A DNA stretch of 64,000 nt, taken from NCBI GenBank assembly GCA_002900995.3, contig CM035314.1:775252-839251 (forward strand), written 5' to 3'. Shown here piece after piece: positions 1 to 12,400 of this stretch. Origin of the DNA: Ganoderma boninense (taxonomy: Eukaryota; Basidiomycota; Agaricomycetes; Polyporales; Polyporaceae). Made by a program: the position numbers and the translations under genes. The notes beneath the pieces were generated by a model. The model saw only the letters and a list, made by a program, of their open reading frames with translations, made no database searches and was not told where the DNA came from. Within the stretch, counting starts at the first letter, position 1, and every line of letters starts with the position of its first letter.

Positions 1-719
1 CTCCAGGTAAGAGCTGACGGGAGACCCTCAGATCGCGTTGGAGGAGAGAAGGGAAGGTGAGTCAATCGAGAGTGGTGGCCGCTCCTTCATCGCCCACCCG
101 GGATGAAATCAAGCATCGGACTTGCCTTCCACACAGCTGCAGGCTCGACGATACGGAAAGGAATCAGAATTAGTCGATGCGATGCGAAGACGGTGCTCAA
201 CGTCGTCTTCTTCCTCGTTGCCGTCTTCCGTTCAGGTACGCTAGATAATGTGACTAACTGTGGTCATCAAGGCGGGGTCGAACGTGCGTCGTATTACTCG
301 ACCATGTCCCCTAGCGCCTACAACAGAGGCCATGTTATCTGCCGCAGTTCTGTGGACATCAGTTGTCAAGCCCAGGAGACGAGGGCCAGATAGTGGTGAA
401 GCGTGGCGGGCAAGTCGGACACCACAACAAGACAAGGATAAAGTATAACATATTGTAGGCAAAATGCGAAATCGGTACAAGTACGAAGAACAGACAAACA
501 ACGATAGATGCGGCAGGTATGCAGCTCTGACCAACTCTTTACAAACGAGATAGGTTGTGGGATACTTATATCTGAGGCCCAGGAACGAAGACAGACTGGG
601 CAGCGACTCGATATAGCTGATGTGGCGAAGTTGAGGTCGATGACGGAGGCGCTGTCTGGCTCAATTTGAGTCTATATGCACAGGAAGGCAGTGGTGTGTC
701 GTTTCCACTGACCTATGCA
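1..719. other. no gene recognised; 3' flank of the DUF262 gene
   Basis: I see no domain-bearing reading frame here. The short frames present have no family resemblance and no convincing splice structure. The stretch lies downstream of the DUF262 gene, so its 3' UTR and terminator probably lie at the right end. Confidence 0.4.
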
Positions 720-3700
720 CTAATACCTCGGCCTGTCAGGATAACGATACCGGTCCCGCTCTCGACTTCTGTCCCGGCGCCTGCGCTCTGCCTCGGATTG
801 TTTCCAGTCCCTCGCGGGTGGTTCTCTCCTGCGATCCCGATCTCTGTCTCTGTCGCGGTCCCTGTCGCGGTTGCGATACTCATAGTGCTCGCGCGACCTC
901 GAAGGGCTGCGGTCCCTGTCCCTGTCCCTGTTCCTGTCCATGTCCCAGTCACCGTTGGTCGAGCGGTCCCGCGAGAGCGCACGTGGATAATCATTCCTCG
1001 GAACGGCTGGCGATCTAGGGGGAGGCATGCGCGAAGCCTGTGCACTGACGGGTGAGATAGCGGGAGCAGGCGGTGGGCGAGGGAGCGATGAGGTGGCGGG
1101 TTGACCGGGGGACATAACGCGCGCGGCCATCGTAGCTATTGCTGGAGGGACCGGAGGTAGTGGTACCACCGGCGAACTGACCGGAGTTGCCTGGGGACTG
1201 TTCACATTGAGGCGCACCATCTGTTCGAGTGCGCTGGTGTCGATGTCTCCGAGCTGGGGATCGGGCTCGAGCGGCCCGTTGGCAGCGGTCGATGTATGCT
1301 TGGTGAATCGAAGATTAATCCGCGGAGTGCTGGGCGGCTTCGTAGAATCTTCAGCACCCCATTCGTATATAGAACTGTTATTGTACACTCACCTGAGCAG
1401 CGCTCGTTACACCATCAACGGCCCTATTGATAAATTGAACACCGATCAGTGAACGCTAAGCGGGCAGCTGGTTCCCACTGACATTGCATTATCATCTTTC
1501 GGTCCTGAGGTGTCCAGGCCCGGAGGGTCCACTTCCATCTTCACAGATGGTGGTTGCACGGCTTTCGCTGCATTCTTAGACGGTCCTGCCGCTCGGGATG
1601 CCTGAGGACCAGATCCCGTAACTGTTGAAGTTGAAGCAAAGTACGAGTCTACGGCCGCCGACATTGACGTCATCGTTTTTCGCTTCGTAAGAGGTTTGGG
1701 CTCCGATGCCTGCGTGGTAGACCGGCTTGCGGACGCGGACTGAGCAGGCGGCAGCGACGAACGTCCATTCTGAGCCTGTGAAGTCTTGGAAGACTTATTG
1801 GAAGCCTTTCCCGCTGCCTTCGAGGCCGCAACTGCCTTCATCGTTGAAGGTGCGGAGACCTTCCTAGCTCCAGCGGACTTCGCAGCAGTTGCTTTCGCGG
1901 CCGCCGTGCGAGACGAAGCTGCCGGCAGGTTTGGCGCAGAAACTCTCCTTCTGGCAGGAAGAGCCTCATCATCGCCGTCGGAGTCCTCGCTGCTTGCTTC
2001 CATCTGCGTTCGACGCCGCTTGCGTGCTGCCTTGGGCACAGGCTCAGGTTCGGGAGACGAGGGTCTGCTGCTCCCCGCGGGCACTCCGGAACGCTTTGCC
2101 GACTTGATCGCGATGGCGGCGGGTATATCGCCTTTGTTGTCGCTAGCGAGGTCTACGTCATTGAGCCCTCGCTTCAGAAATCCAAACATGGCCTTCACGA
2201 CCTTGCTGTTGGCGCGGACATCGACGAACTGCTTGCGGACGTCGGCGCGCATCTGCCAGATGGCGTTTGAGAGTTGTGTGAGCGAGTGCGTCTTCTTGAA
2301 GCGAGATATGAGGACACCGGTCATTGTGAACTCCACAGGCGAAACGCGCGATGGTTTCTTGAATGCGGCGTTGTATTTCTTGCTCTTTACAAGGGCGATG
2401 AAGATCTTGAAGGTATCTAGGACGTCATTACGCATCTTTTGGTCTATGGCATCGGAGCTTGACAGCCACTTCTCGAGCTTCGGAGTGGTGGGGAAGGTTG
2501 GGCCGGAATGGCAGGTGATGAGGCATATAATGGTTGCGAGGCATTGAAAATCCCGTCCGCGGTCATGTCCCCAATCTAGATCTTCACCGAAACCTTCATC
2601 GCCTAGAACGATGGACTGTACTTCCCGAATCAAAGATGGCCACGGTCCCGGGATTGCTTGCATGCGCTCTAGGTATTGCGTTAGAAACATGGCGGGCACT
2701 GTTAACAAGGAGTTTGACTGCACCGGCCACCGTCAATGCAACACCGAGTTGTACCCGCTGAGAGGTCGTAAATAAGCTGTTTTGTTAAATCCTACGCTTT
2801 CTCTCACCTGGAATATCTCTCGTTCTTGATCATTAGTAAGACCGTCATACTCAATGCATGTAACTTGCTTGTTGGCGAACGTTTGTTGCATCGGTCTCGA
2901 GAGCATGAGTCGTTGTTCGCTGCCGTCTCTCTTAAACCAATATTTCCTACCATCGACGCTGTCTCCTCGTAAGCCTGGCACTCCAGACAGAAGTCGATGA
3001 TGGGCACGCACATATCTTTGTCTGCAACCAGCACGTCAGTAATAGCATCGCGACAGCATCTGATACGACTTACGAGCAATCTGAACTCATTTTGAAGACA
3101 TAATTCAAGTCAACAAAGCACCACGGGCAAATAGAGTTACACCCACCAGCCCATCCATGAACCTGTATTGACAGCATGATTAGACTCTGGATAAGGCGGG
3201 ATGTGGAGCTTGAAAATTAGGAGTGTTCTGTTGCGAATCCTCTGCAGGACTTGCGGCAAGATCTCGAGCACGATACACAGCATGGAATCTGTGTAGGATT
3301 CCGTGCCGGGTACCGACACTCCAGACTCCGAAGTCTTGTCTCGCATTTCCTGCGTCGGACCTCCTCCGAGTCGGGTGAAGAAGGTTCGCCTGCCCCCACC
3401 ACCATCTCCCACTGAGGCTAGCACATGACAGTCACTCCGTGTGAGATTTCGAAGCTCCTCCGATGACGTTATCGTAGAGTTCGGTGAACTTTGAGAATTT
3501 GTTCTTATGCTCCTAGGTAAGTTGGTTTCCTGTAATGGGTATCTCCTGGTCGCAGTGGACGAGGTCCTTGGGAGTTGTTGAATGTCGATCAATGGTTGCC
3601 GGGGATTGTAAGCGACCGGGATTAAGGGTTGATCCACGGGCCGAAATCACCACTGCTGCCAAGGTGGATTGGCGAAGATGTACATAAAGCCACCCAATCG

Positions 3701-4523
3701 TTTGTCAACCAGCTGTACAGCAAGGGCTGTGAGCACTTGCGCACCCTCATTGAGCAGCTGCGCTTGGTCACATGGATTTCATTCATCCCCAGCTCACTCA
3801 CTATCCTCTATCCTCCGGGCGCTTTTCGCGTCGCGGAGGATAGGGGGGAGCTCGTGGCTCGCGTTACTGGCCATAAAGGAGAAAGCTCACAGTTGAATCG
3901 AAGTCAGTCTCTGCTTTCCGTCGATGCAAATACGAGTTTGTGTGCCATCGTCGTTCGTAGTGACAGCTGCGCGGAAGTTCGGCTTTATCGAGGTCCCACT
4001 CAGGATAGAACGGCTGCACAACCCACCGAAAATGACAGGGGGCATGTAGAAATTTCGGAGGATGGAATCAATCAGCCCGGATTGCTTATTTTCACTCCAA
4101 ACAATGTCTGTAACAATTATTTATCAGGACTTAATCTGCGGATTCAGGCCTTGAAGGACGCGTAGACGCACCTCTTTGATATTCCGGATCAAGGTCTATA
4201 GTACCGTCGATTATCTGATCTGAAGGAAGATAACAAATCAACCCCGCCACTCGACGACCAGCCAAGAGGGGGTGGCAAACGTACCATACAAACTTCGCGT
4301 GGTGTAGGTCGTGGTACGGTAGGGCTGTAAGGAGCCGGTAACCTGCTATATGAAGATGTCAGCGACACCGGTGTTTCGATGTCATCAGGGGTGTCTGATG
4401 ATGGCGGCGCACTTTGTATTCGCCCGGCTGTTTCTGCTTCTTCTTTGTCCTGCTAGGCGCGGGCTGATACTCGTCCTCAGAGTCTGAGAGTTCGGTGAGA
4501 CTGGACTCCCAGTCTGACAGCAT
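720..4523 (-). CDS. DUF262 (GmrSD/ParB-like N-terminal fold) protein with R/D/S-rich tail
   Basis: Minus-strand gene of 12 exons, about 810 aa. Exons: 4523-4413, 4342-4285, 4219-4172, 4107-4027, 3966-3891, 3162-3147, 3080-3074, 3021-3012, 2958-2808, 2757-2724, 2668-1483, 1374-720. The acidic start (LTELSDSEDEY) is followed by the DUF262 core: DLDPEYQR (about residues 64-72), NFYMPPVIF, the family hallmark IDGKQRLTSIQ (DGKQR at 115-119), FMDGL, GRKYWFK, NKQVTCIEY, EREIFQRVQLG and RGRDFQCLA. A Ser/Lys-rich middle and an Arg-Asp repeat tail follow. In bacteria this fold occurs in GmrSD-type nucleotide-dependent nucleases. The fungal role is unknown, and the basic low-complexity tail suggests nucleic acid binding (inference). 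Frame is conserved across all 11 introns. The last exon is less certain; without it the protein ends at 1446 with about 604 aa. It is divergent from SMC2. Confidence 0.82.
3012..3162 (-). other. run of three microexons (16, 7 and 10 nt)
   Basis: Exons 3162-3147 (16 nt), 3080-3074 (7 nt, ATTGCTC) and 3021-3012 (10 nt, ACAAAGATAT) each have AG before and GT after on the minus strand. Donors are GTGGGT, GTAAGT and GTGCGT. Spliced in order they encode LFMDGLIAHKDI, joining IDGKQRLTSIQ upstream to VDGRKYWFK downstream. This matches the usual DUF262 order (FMDGLIPHKD, then a K-W/Y-F/Y-K segment), and no other splice choice I tried keeps that frame. Confidence 0.78.
3163..3890 (-). other. unusually long (728 nt) intron of the DUF262 gene
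   Basis: The intron runs from donor GTGAGC (3890) to acceptor CAG (3163). The other introns of this gene are about 50-110 nt. It holds a perfect inverted repeat, CTATCCTCCG at 3808-3817 and its complement at 3834-3843, around a 16-nt loop. No coding domain was recognised inside it. Confidence 0.7.
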
Positions 4524-4830
4524 TTGGAGGGGGATGGAGAGACGAGTGGCTCAGGGTGGCGGTGGTGGTGGTGGTGGTGGTCCAGGTCAAAGGGGAACAA
4601 ACAAACGCGTCAACCGTGCGGGGTTCATCACTCGAGGTGCGCGCACTTGTATTAGGGTCGGCACATGACTGACGCGGATTCAGTCGGAGCTGGAACCCAC
4701 GCGCAGACGGTTCGACGCGTCGCGACGCGCCACCAACGCGTCCAAGTCCGATTTCCATCGCCCACGCCGTCCTCGTCTCGCTTGCCACTCTCCCCTCCTC
4801 CGTCCTCGGCCTTCGGGAGACTGGGCAACG
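4524..4830. promoter_or_regulatory. divergent promoter region, DUF262 / SMC2
   Basis: These 307 bp separate the start codons of the minus-strand DUF262 gene and plus-strand SMC2. They contain a GGT-triplet run at about 4558-4580. I see no TATA box. Shared regulation is inferred from geometry only. Confidence 0.55.
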
Positions 4831-7800
4831 ATGCATATCCAGGAACTTATCCTCGACGGATTCAAGTCGTATCCCGTGCGGACGCAAATCACTGGATGGG
4901 ATCCCTCGTTCAACGCCATCACCGGTCTCAATGGATCCGGCAAGTCCAACATTCTCGACGCAATATGTTTTGTTTTGGGCCTAACAAACTTGTCTTCGGT
5001 GAGTCACATCGCATATATCTCACTCATGCGAGAGAAACTAGGTCCAAGGAGGGCGGAATGAGAGTTACCTGCGGAGGCGGAGACTAGGGTGCTTTACCTC
5101 CAGACACTGACCTTTTGATCCATGTGCGCTGTAGATGCGTGCGCAAAACCAACAGGATCTGATTTACAAGCGAGGTCAAGCCGGTGTCACGAAAGCCAGC
5201 GTCACCATCGTCTTCGACAACTCCGACCGTTCCACGAGCCCTGTGGGTATGGAGGACTATGCACAGATTACGGTTACTAGACAGGTGCGTTTTCTTCGAC
5301 TGTTAAGCTTGCTTTGCATATTCAAGACGGTCTTCACAGATTGCTATCCCAAACATCTCCAAGTATCTTGTCAACGGTCACAAATCGACCCAACAAGCAA
5401 TCCAGACGCTCTTTCAGAGCGTGCAACTCAACATCAACAACCCCAACTTCCTCATCATGCAGGGCCGGATTACCAAGGTGAGCAGTCCAAGTCGTAATGA
5501 GGCCGGCCCCTTGTTACATGCATATATGCGCATCGCGTGCATGGGTATCGAGAAGGCAGTGATATTGTCCGGGAAGCGCACCATTTTGGTGTTGTGTTAA
5601 CGGTATCTCCTAACAGGTCCTCAATATGAAACCTGCAGAAATCCTGGGCATGGTGGAAGAAGCCGCGGGCACGCGTATGTTCGAGGAGAAGAAGGAGAAG
5701 GCACTTCGCACCATCGCCAGGAAGGACAGGAAAGTAGACGAGCTCAAAGCTACGATCGAGGAGGAGATCACCAAGAAGCTGGACAAGCTGAGAGAGGATA
5801 AGCGGATTTACCTCGCATGGCAGAAGACTTGCACGGAGCTCGAGCATATTGGCCGGACGCTCCGTGCCTTCGAATGGATGGATGCCACGCAGCGCGCGGA
5901 GGCGAAGGACGAGGAGATCGCGGGGGTGAAGGGGGCGAAGGAGTCGTTGGAGCAGGACAAGGAGAAGTACGGCAACGAGATGGAGGCGGCGGAGAGGAGC
6001 ATGGAGGAGGTGAACGCGCAGCGGGACAAGGAGCTGAAGAAAGGCGGGAAGTTCAAGCAGCTAGAGGAACAGGTCAACGAGCTCGGTAAGACCCTCGCCA
6101 AGGTCAAAACACAGGTGGAGATCAAAGAGGGCACCATAACCGATGAAGAGGGCAAGATTGCGGGATCGGAGAAGGAACTAGAGGAGGTCAGATATCATGT
6201 CTGTTCACCGCGCCACGTTGCGCTCACCATCCGAACAGTTCCGCGTCAACCTAGAAGAGAAGCGCAAACAGGTCGAAAAGCTTAACGCTGAGCACGCAAA
6301 AGTCAAGGACAAGCAGACCGCGCTCCAGACCAGCGTCAACAGCTCCGAGGAATTGCTGCAGACTTTACTCACCGGCCTCTCCTCAAGCAACAGCGGGAAC
6401 ACTGGCGGCGGGTACATGGGCAAGATAGCGGACGCCCAAGCGCGGCTCGCGACTGGTCAAGCTGAGGAGCAGTCGAGCAGGAACCAGCTAGATAGGTGTG
6501 GGAAGGAACTGAAGGCTCTGGAGGCGGACTGGAAGAAGGTCGAACGCGACGCGGCCGATGCGAAGCGCAACCTGGAGACCATGCGCGCGAACGTCGACAA
6601 CTTCCGGCGGAAGCTGGCCGAGACCGGGTGGAGCGCCGAGCAGGAGCAGAGCCACGAGAATGAGCTTCGCAATGCGAAAAACGAAGTTCGCAATCTCACC
6701 GAGGTTCGTCTGCCCGGTTCATTCTCACAGCGCAGCCCGATATATGCTGAAGCTGTCTCGTAGCTCCGCGACTCCGTCAAACGGCGCATGCGGAATGTGG
6801 ACTTCGAGTATGAGATGCCTCATCCTAACTTCGATCGCAACAAGGTCAAGGGACTCGTCGCGTCGCTTGTCGGTCTAGACAAGGTCAACTACAGGGCCTC
6901 GACGGCGCTGGAGATCACCGCTGGTGGACGGCTGTACAACGTTGTCGTCGAGAGCGACGAAGTAGGCAAGCAGCTGCTGCAGAACGGCCGCCTCAAGCGG
7001 CGCGTCACGCTCATCCCGCTCAACAGAATCGAGAGCTTCCGTGTGTCGCCGGCGGTAAGTGGCCGCACGTCCACAGGACTCTGGGCCCCCTTCCTGATGC
7101 GCGCTACAGAAAATTCAAGCGGCCGAGAGGATCTCGGGCGGCAAGGCACGACTTGCGCTGTCACTGGTCGGCTTCGCGAACGAGGTGGCGAACGCCATGT
7201 TCTACGTTTTCGGGGGCACGTTCATCTGCGAGGATGCGCAGACCGCGAAGCAGATCACCTTCTCGCGGGAGGTCGGTGTCAAGTCCGTCACGCTCGACGG
7301 CGACGTGTACGACCCTTCGGGGACCCTCAGCGGTGGCTCGGCCCCTAGTGGTTCTGGAGTTCTCGTGCAGGTGCAGGAGCTGATCGAGGCGGAGGGCAAC
7401 CTCACGCAGGCACGGGAGACGCTTACGAAGCTGGAACGGGAGTCGGCGCGGTCGCAGGGCGCGCGTGAGCAATGGCGGAGCTTGTCCCGCGACGTAGGCC
7501 TCAAGGAGCACGAGCTCGAACTCCTGCAGAAGCAAGTCGACGCCAGCAACGCCTCCAGGGTAAGTCGTTCGTGCGAGGTCTACGAACCTGGAACTGATAG
7601 CTTGAATGTGGGGGCTAGATTGGCGGCCAAGTCGAGCAGATGAAGAAGACGATCTCCGATCTCGAGGCTGCCATCGAGGCTGCGCAGGAGAAGCAGAAAG
7701 AAGCCAAGGCAGAGATCAAGAAACTCGAGAAGGACATGGCCGATTTCAAGAACAACAAGGAGGGCAAGATCGACGAACTGAAGGTTCGTCCCTGCGTCCC

Positions 7801-9451
7801 CGTTACGTATGCTGTCTCACGTCTGTCTGTAGAAAGAAGTCACGAAGCAGAAAGCCGCGCTTCAGCAGCACAATGTGCTTGTCAAGACGCAGCAAAAAGA
7901 GGTCCAAACAGCTTCCCTCGAGTTCGGTGGGTCTTCAGAGTTCGCATTGAGTATTGATCTATTTGACCGAAAGTTCGTTCGAAGATCAACTCGGAAGTGA
8001 TATCACTCTCGCTGAGGCACACGTTGAAGAGGCCCGCGCCGCCGTCAAGAAGCTACGTGACGAACTCGACAAACTCAAGAGAGAGGTGAAGAGCCAAGAG
8101 GTACGTACTTGTGTCTCCTGCAGGTCTACCATGTCTCACTGTTTAGAGTAGGCCGCTTCTGCGAAGGCCGAGCAGAAGCTTGCGGAGGAGCGTGCGACAC
8201 TCAGTCGTTACGATGAAGAACTCAAGTCTCTGGACCGGGTCATCAGGGAGAAGAAGGCGTCCATCGCGGATGTTGACCTGGAAATAGGCAAGCGTGACAT
8301 CGAAATGACCGCTCTCACGAAAGAGAAAGCCAGCCTCGAAAAGGCGGCGGCGGATCTCGAGAAGCAATATGACTGGATTGCCGATGAGTCACAGTACGTC
8401 CTCGCCTCTTATGTCTCGTTCGGTATCGCGACAATTTTTCCTGACTATCTTGTGCAGCCTGTTCGGCAAGGCTGGAACTGCGTACGACTTCAGGAAGACA
8501 AACCTCGGCGAGCTGAGGAAGAAGGCGGCCGAGCTGGAGTCGCAACAGGCTGGCATGAAGAAGAAAGTCAACCAGAAGTCGGTACACACGATCGACGCCA
8601 CGGAGAAGCAGGAGATCGAGACCAAGCGGAAGCTCCAGACGGTTCTGAAGGATCGAGGGAAGATGGTCGAGACGATCGAAACGCTCGATCAGCACAAGCG
8701 CGACGCCGTCGAGAAAGTGTGGCACAAGGTCAACGGGTGCGTAGCTCTGCCGCGCGTTAGCGCATTTCTAACCACCGACTGACGTCTGGCGTGCCGTGTG
8801 GGATCTTAGTGACTTTGGGGCTATCTTTGCCGAGCTCCTCCCTGGCAACTTCGCGAAACTGCAGCCCCCCGATGGGCAAGACTTGATGCAGGGTCTGGAG
8901 GTCAAGGTGCGGTTAGGCCAGGTCTGGAAGCAGAGCCTGACGGAGCTCAGTGGTGGCCAACGGTAAGCACCCCATCCCTCTGCGCCCACTTACCCTCCGT
9001 GGCTCCTCGGGCTTAACCACGCCGCCGCCTTAACCCCGTCCGACTCCCTCCCTCGTCCCAACTGACGCGCTGATCGCTGACGCCCTATGCCTCCTCACCT
9101 CTTCTTCCGCTCACGCGGCGCGTGCCCACGCGCAGGTCGCTCATCGCGCTCTCCCTGATCATGTCGCTGCTGCAGTTCAAGCCCGCGCCGATGTACATCC
9201 TGGACGAGATCGACGCCGCGCTCGACCTCTCGCACACGCAGCACATCGGGCAGCTCTTCCGCACGCGCTTCAAGGGCTCGCAGTTCATCGTCGTCTCCCT
9301 CAAGGAGGGCCTCTTCACCAACGCCAACGTCCTCTTCCGCACCCGCTTCCGCGACGGCACCTCCATCGTCGAGCGCACCGCGAACCGCTCCGCCGCCTCG
9401 AACCAGGAGGACGAGAACGTCCCGCCAGCGGGGCGCCGCGCGAGGAGGTAG
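4831..9451 (+). CDS. SMC2: condensin ATPase subunit SMC2
   Basis: Core condensin ATPase that pairs with SMC4 and acts in mitotic chromosome compaction. Fourteen exons: 4831-4998, 5135-5284, 5340-5477, 5617-6186, 6239-6703, 6764-7054, 7110-7559, 7619-7783, 7833-7926, 7985-8100, 8152-8393, 8458-8736, 8810-8962, 9136-9451. Together they encode 1198 aa, the normal family length. Visible parts: Walker A GLNGSGKS (32-39); [20 protein letters not shown] and MQGRITK, which are SMC2-type; the first coiled coil (about 170-500); the hinge (about 515-680) with FGGTFICED and LSGGSAPSG; the second coiled coil; the signature LSGGQRS (about 1088); and Walker B MYILDEID (about 1113-1120). All junctions keep frame and no lesion is seen. 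The start at 4831 gives the canonical [14 protein letters not shown] opening. Confidence 0.97.
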
Positions 9452-12400
9452 CGCGTTGCCCCGGGCCTTCGTGTCTTCGTGCGCGCGTATTACGTTGTCG
9501 GACTGCTGTGTCGCCCTTTGCTGTTGATCTCTGTATGCATACCACACCGCAGATGTACGTATACTTACTCTATGTTGGATTAATGTATTCTAGAAGGCCG
9601 ATGTTTCCGTTCACTGCCCTCGCCTCTGGGTGCCTGCCTGCCTGCCTCTGCTCTTCCTTTGCGTTACGTTCCTATCTCTTCAAGGTCCAGCCACGAACGC
9701 GTGTAATTCCAACAACGCCGCACCCACTACATCGCGGCACAGAAGAGTACTGATAGAGACATGCATGCGCCGCAACTGAGCCTCCACCGCGATCCGCAAT
9801 CCTCCTCGGAACACCTAGGCCTGCCAAACCCTGTTACTTATCCACCTTCCCATGCCACCCGCCCAGCGCGAGAGAATCTGAGAAACGCCAAAACCCCACC
9901 CACAAAGGCATATCATCTCGCCGTGACGTCCTACATGCCCGAGCTCCCACGTCTGACTCTAATGCCAAATTCGCCGCTTGGCAGCTTCCTCCTGGCCCGT
10001 CCAGGCTCCACACTGGCACAACAAAGCGTTCGGAGGCCTCATCGGACCGGAAGCGAAGAAAAGCCGCGCCCCGCAGACGGAAAGCGCGTATCGGGATTCG
10101 GGGTGTTCGAGAAGATGTACAGCACTGAGCGGTTACTGGTTAACATTGGGGGAATCGGGGCCCGGCAAGCCCGCGACGGACGGGCAGCGGCCAGGAACGC
10201 AGTGGATGTGGATCCGGTAGCTTTCTTTCCAAGCTTTGGCAGGAGGACGGTGGGTGGAGGGGGGGAGCACATGGTGCTGGCGCCACAATCTCTCTGCGCG
10301 ACTGAACTTTGGGTCCTGGGATAAGTACAGTTAAGGTTTACTTGTGGAAGTCTGCCAGCGCCAGTGCCAGGGGCCGGGAGAGGGATGAGACGTGCGAGGG
10401 TTCGGAGCTCTGGGTGCCGGGTGACTGAAACTTGAAGTTGAAGCTTGGAAGGATGGGGCCTACGGAGATGTTGGTTTGGCGGGAACTTGGAACTCGGATG
10501 CGGCTCGCGGGACGGAACATTGGACATGCTGCGGTGACACCAGGAGGTCAGTCGAGCACCGCCAAGGCTTATTAGGTCGAGGCACCGCGGCCGCGGCGGC
10601 CACGGGTCCGGGAGCTGGTTTCTGGTAGGTACATAAGTGGCTGGGTGTGGGCTGAAGGTTCACCCAAGACAGGCGGTGGGAGGAGAGGCGATAGCGTGGA
10701 ATACAGTGGTGTAGCGTGTTGACGGGCGGCGGCAGGGGGCGAATGCAGCAGCAGGAGAACGGGCGGAAGTTATTGGACAAGGAGCGTGACGGCCATCGCT
10801 ACGCACGCTAGCGCGACGTACGGCGACAGACGTTCGCCTGCGGCGATATTGCGCGGTCAGACGGTTCTGGGTGAGAGGGAGAGGCGGAGGCGGACGACGC
10901 ACCTATCCGAGCGGACATCCAGAACAGACCGAGGAAGCTGTATGCGGGAGGAGTGGTTGCGTCAGTACTCCGCAGTCCTCGGCGGGGTGAGAGCCACAAA
11001 TCGAACAAGGATGGTGTAGCGGTAAAGAGTCGCAGTAAATGGGGTACTGAGGGACGAGATAGATGACGAAGAAGGGGTGGGTGGGGAAGCGAACCTCCAC
11101 GAGGCTCCAAGAAGAAGAAAAACGAAACGGGTGTAGGAAGGGGGCAAGGCACAACGAATGGATATGGATCGGAGATACGGGAGGAGAGGCAGGCGACGCA
11201 CCCTTCCTTGTTCCGGTCGATTAGGCGCGGCGCGACTGCACGCATGTACGTGCATGTGCATATGAGGAGCAGGATGACGAGCAGGAGGGACTGGAAGTTG
11301 AACAGTGCGGACTAGACGACAGCAAAGCCCCACCGAGGCGCATGCAGACGCGTTCGTCAGACAGTGGCTTTCGGGGCCAGGGACACGAGGACACTCACCA
11401 TGGCGGGAACGGGGCGGCACTAGAATTCACGCGACACAGGCAACACGCCTCGACTGTGACTCTCCAATAGGGTGGTTCGGTCGTCCTGAGGTCCTCTTTG
11501 TCGTTCGGGTCGTCAAGGTGTGCAGGGCGTCGAGGGAGGTGAGGGAGGTGGCTGGACGTTGAGCATCGCGGCCACGACATCCACCTTCGCAAAGGCGCTC
11601 GAATCTACCACGTGCCGGTTGGCCACAGCCACCAGACGTAGGCGCCAGAAGCCATCTTCCTCGACCTGTCCTCGGACTCCTCCGAGTCGACGCTGTCGCT
11701 ATGGGGTATTTTTCCTGTTTCCAAGCTCACCGATACTACCTGCTGACATCAAGTCTACGGAATTTTTCTGCTCTCGCGTTCACAGTGCGCAGCCTCAATG
11801 CTCAATGACAACAGTTCCTACCCCATAACTCAATAAGGGATCTCCGACACAGCCGGTTGTTCGGGAGATACGAGTATTTCTCCCAGTCTAGCGTGCACCG
11901 TGCACTCACACTAGTGCTACCATGGCGAGCTAGGCCAGCGTAGCCTGTCGATTGGGGTGCTCTCGACGTTCAAGTTCTCCACGAAAGTTCGTGGTGAGCT
12001 CAAAAGTTAAGTCTCTCTCTTCTCTCCATGTCACGGGCTGAACGGAGGTCTCGGCCCACTTAGCCACTTCCGCCACCCGATAGGACCTAGCGTCTACGAT
12101 CGCTCCTGACTATCATGTGAAAGTGCATTCCGAACATGGTTAGCAAGGATGGCTAACGACCGCCAGGCTCCAGCAAACCGCCAGCTCTTTCCGTGGACCT
12201 GGAACCATCGTAGTTCACCGCTCTCTGATACGTCGATAAGGCGCGCATGTTCCGGGATCACGCAAGTTCACGTATCTCTCCGCGGAAATGTCGGAATGCT
12301 TCGTAGGCTGCTGCGCCCCCCCTCAACCTGAACTCTCCTGAACTCCTTCATCTCGGGCTCGCGCTTCTGAAACGCTTCTCGAATTCTCAGTACCGGCTTA

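Noticed and set aside
1786..2547. Plus-strand Ala-rich frame of 253 codons
   Set aside because: Antisense of the Ser/Ala/Lys-rich middle of the DUF262 gene, with no domain.
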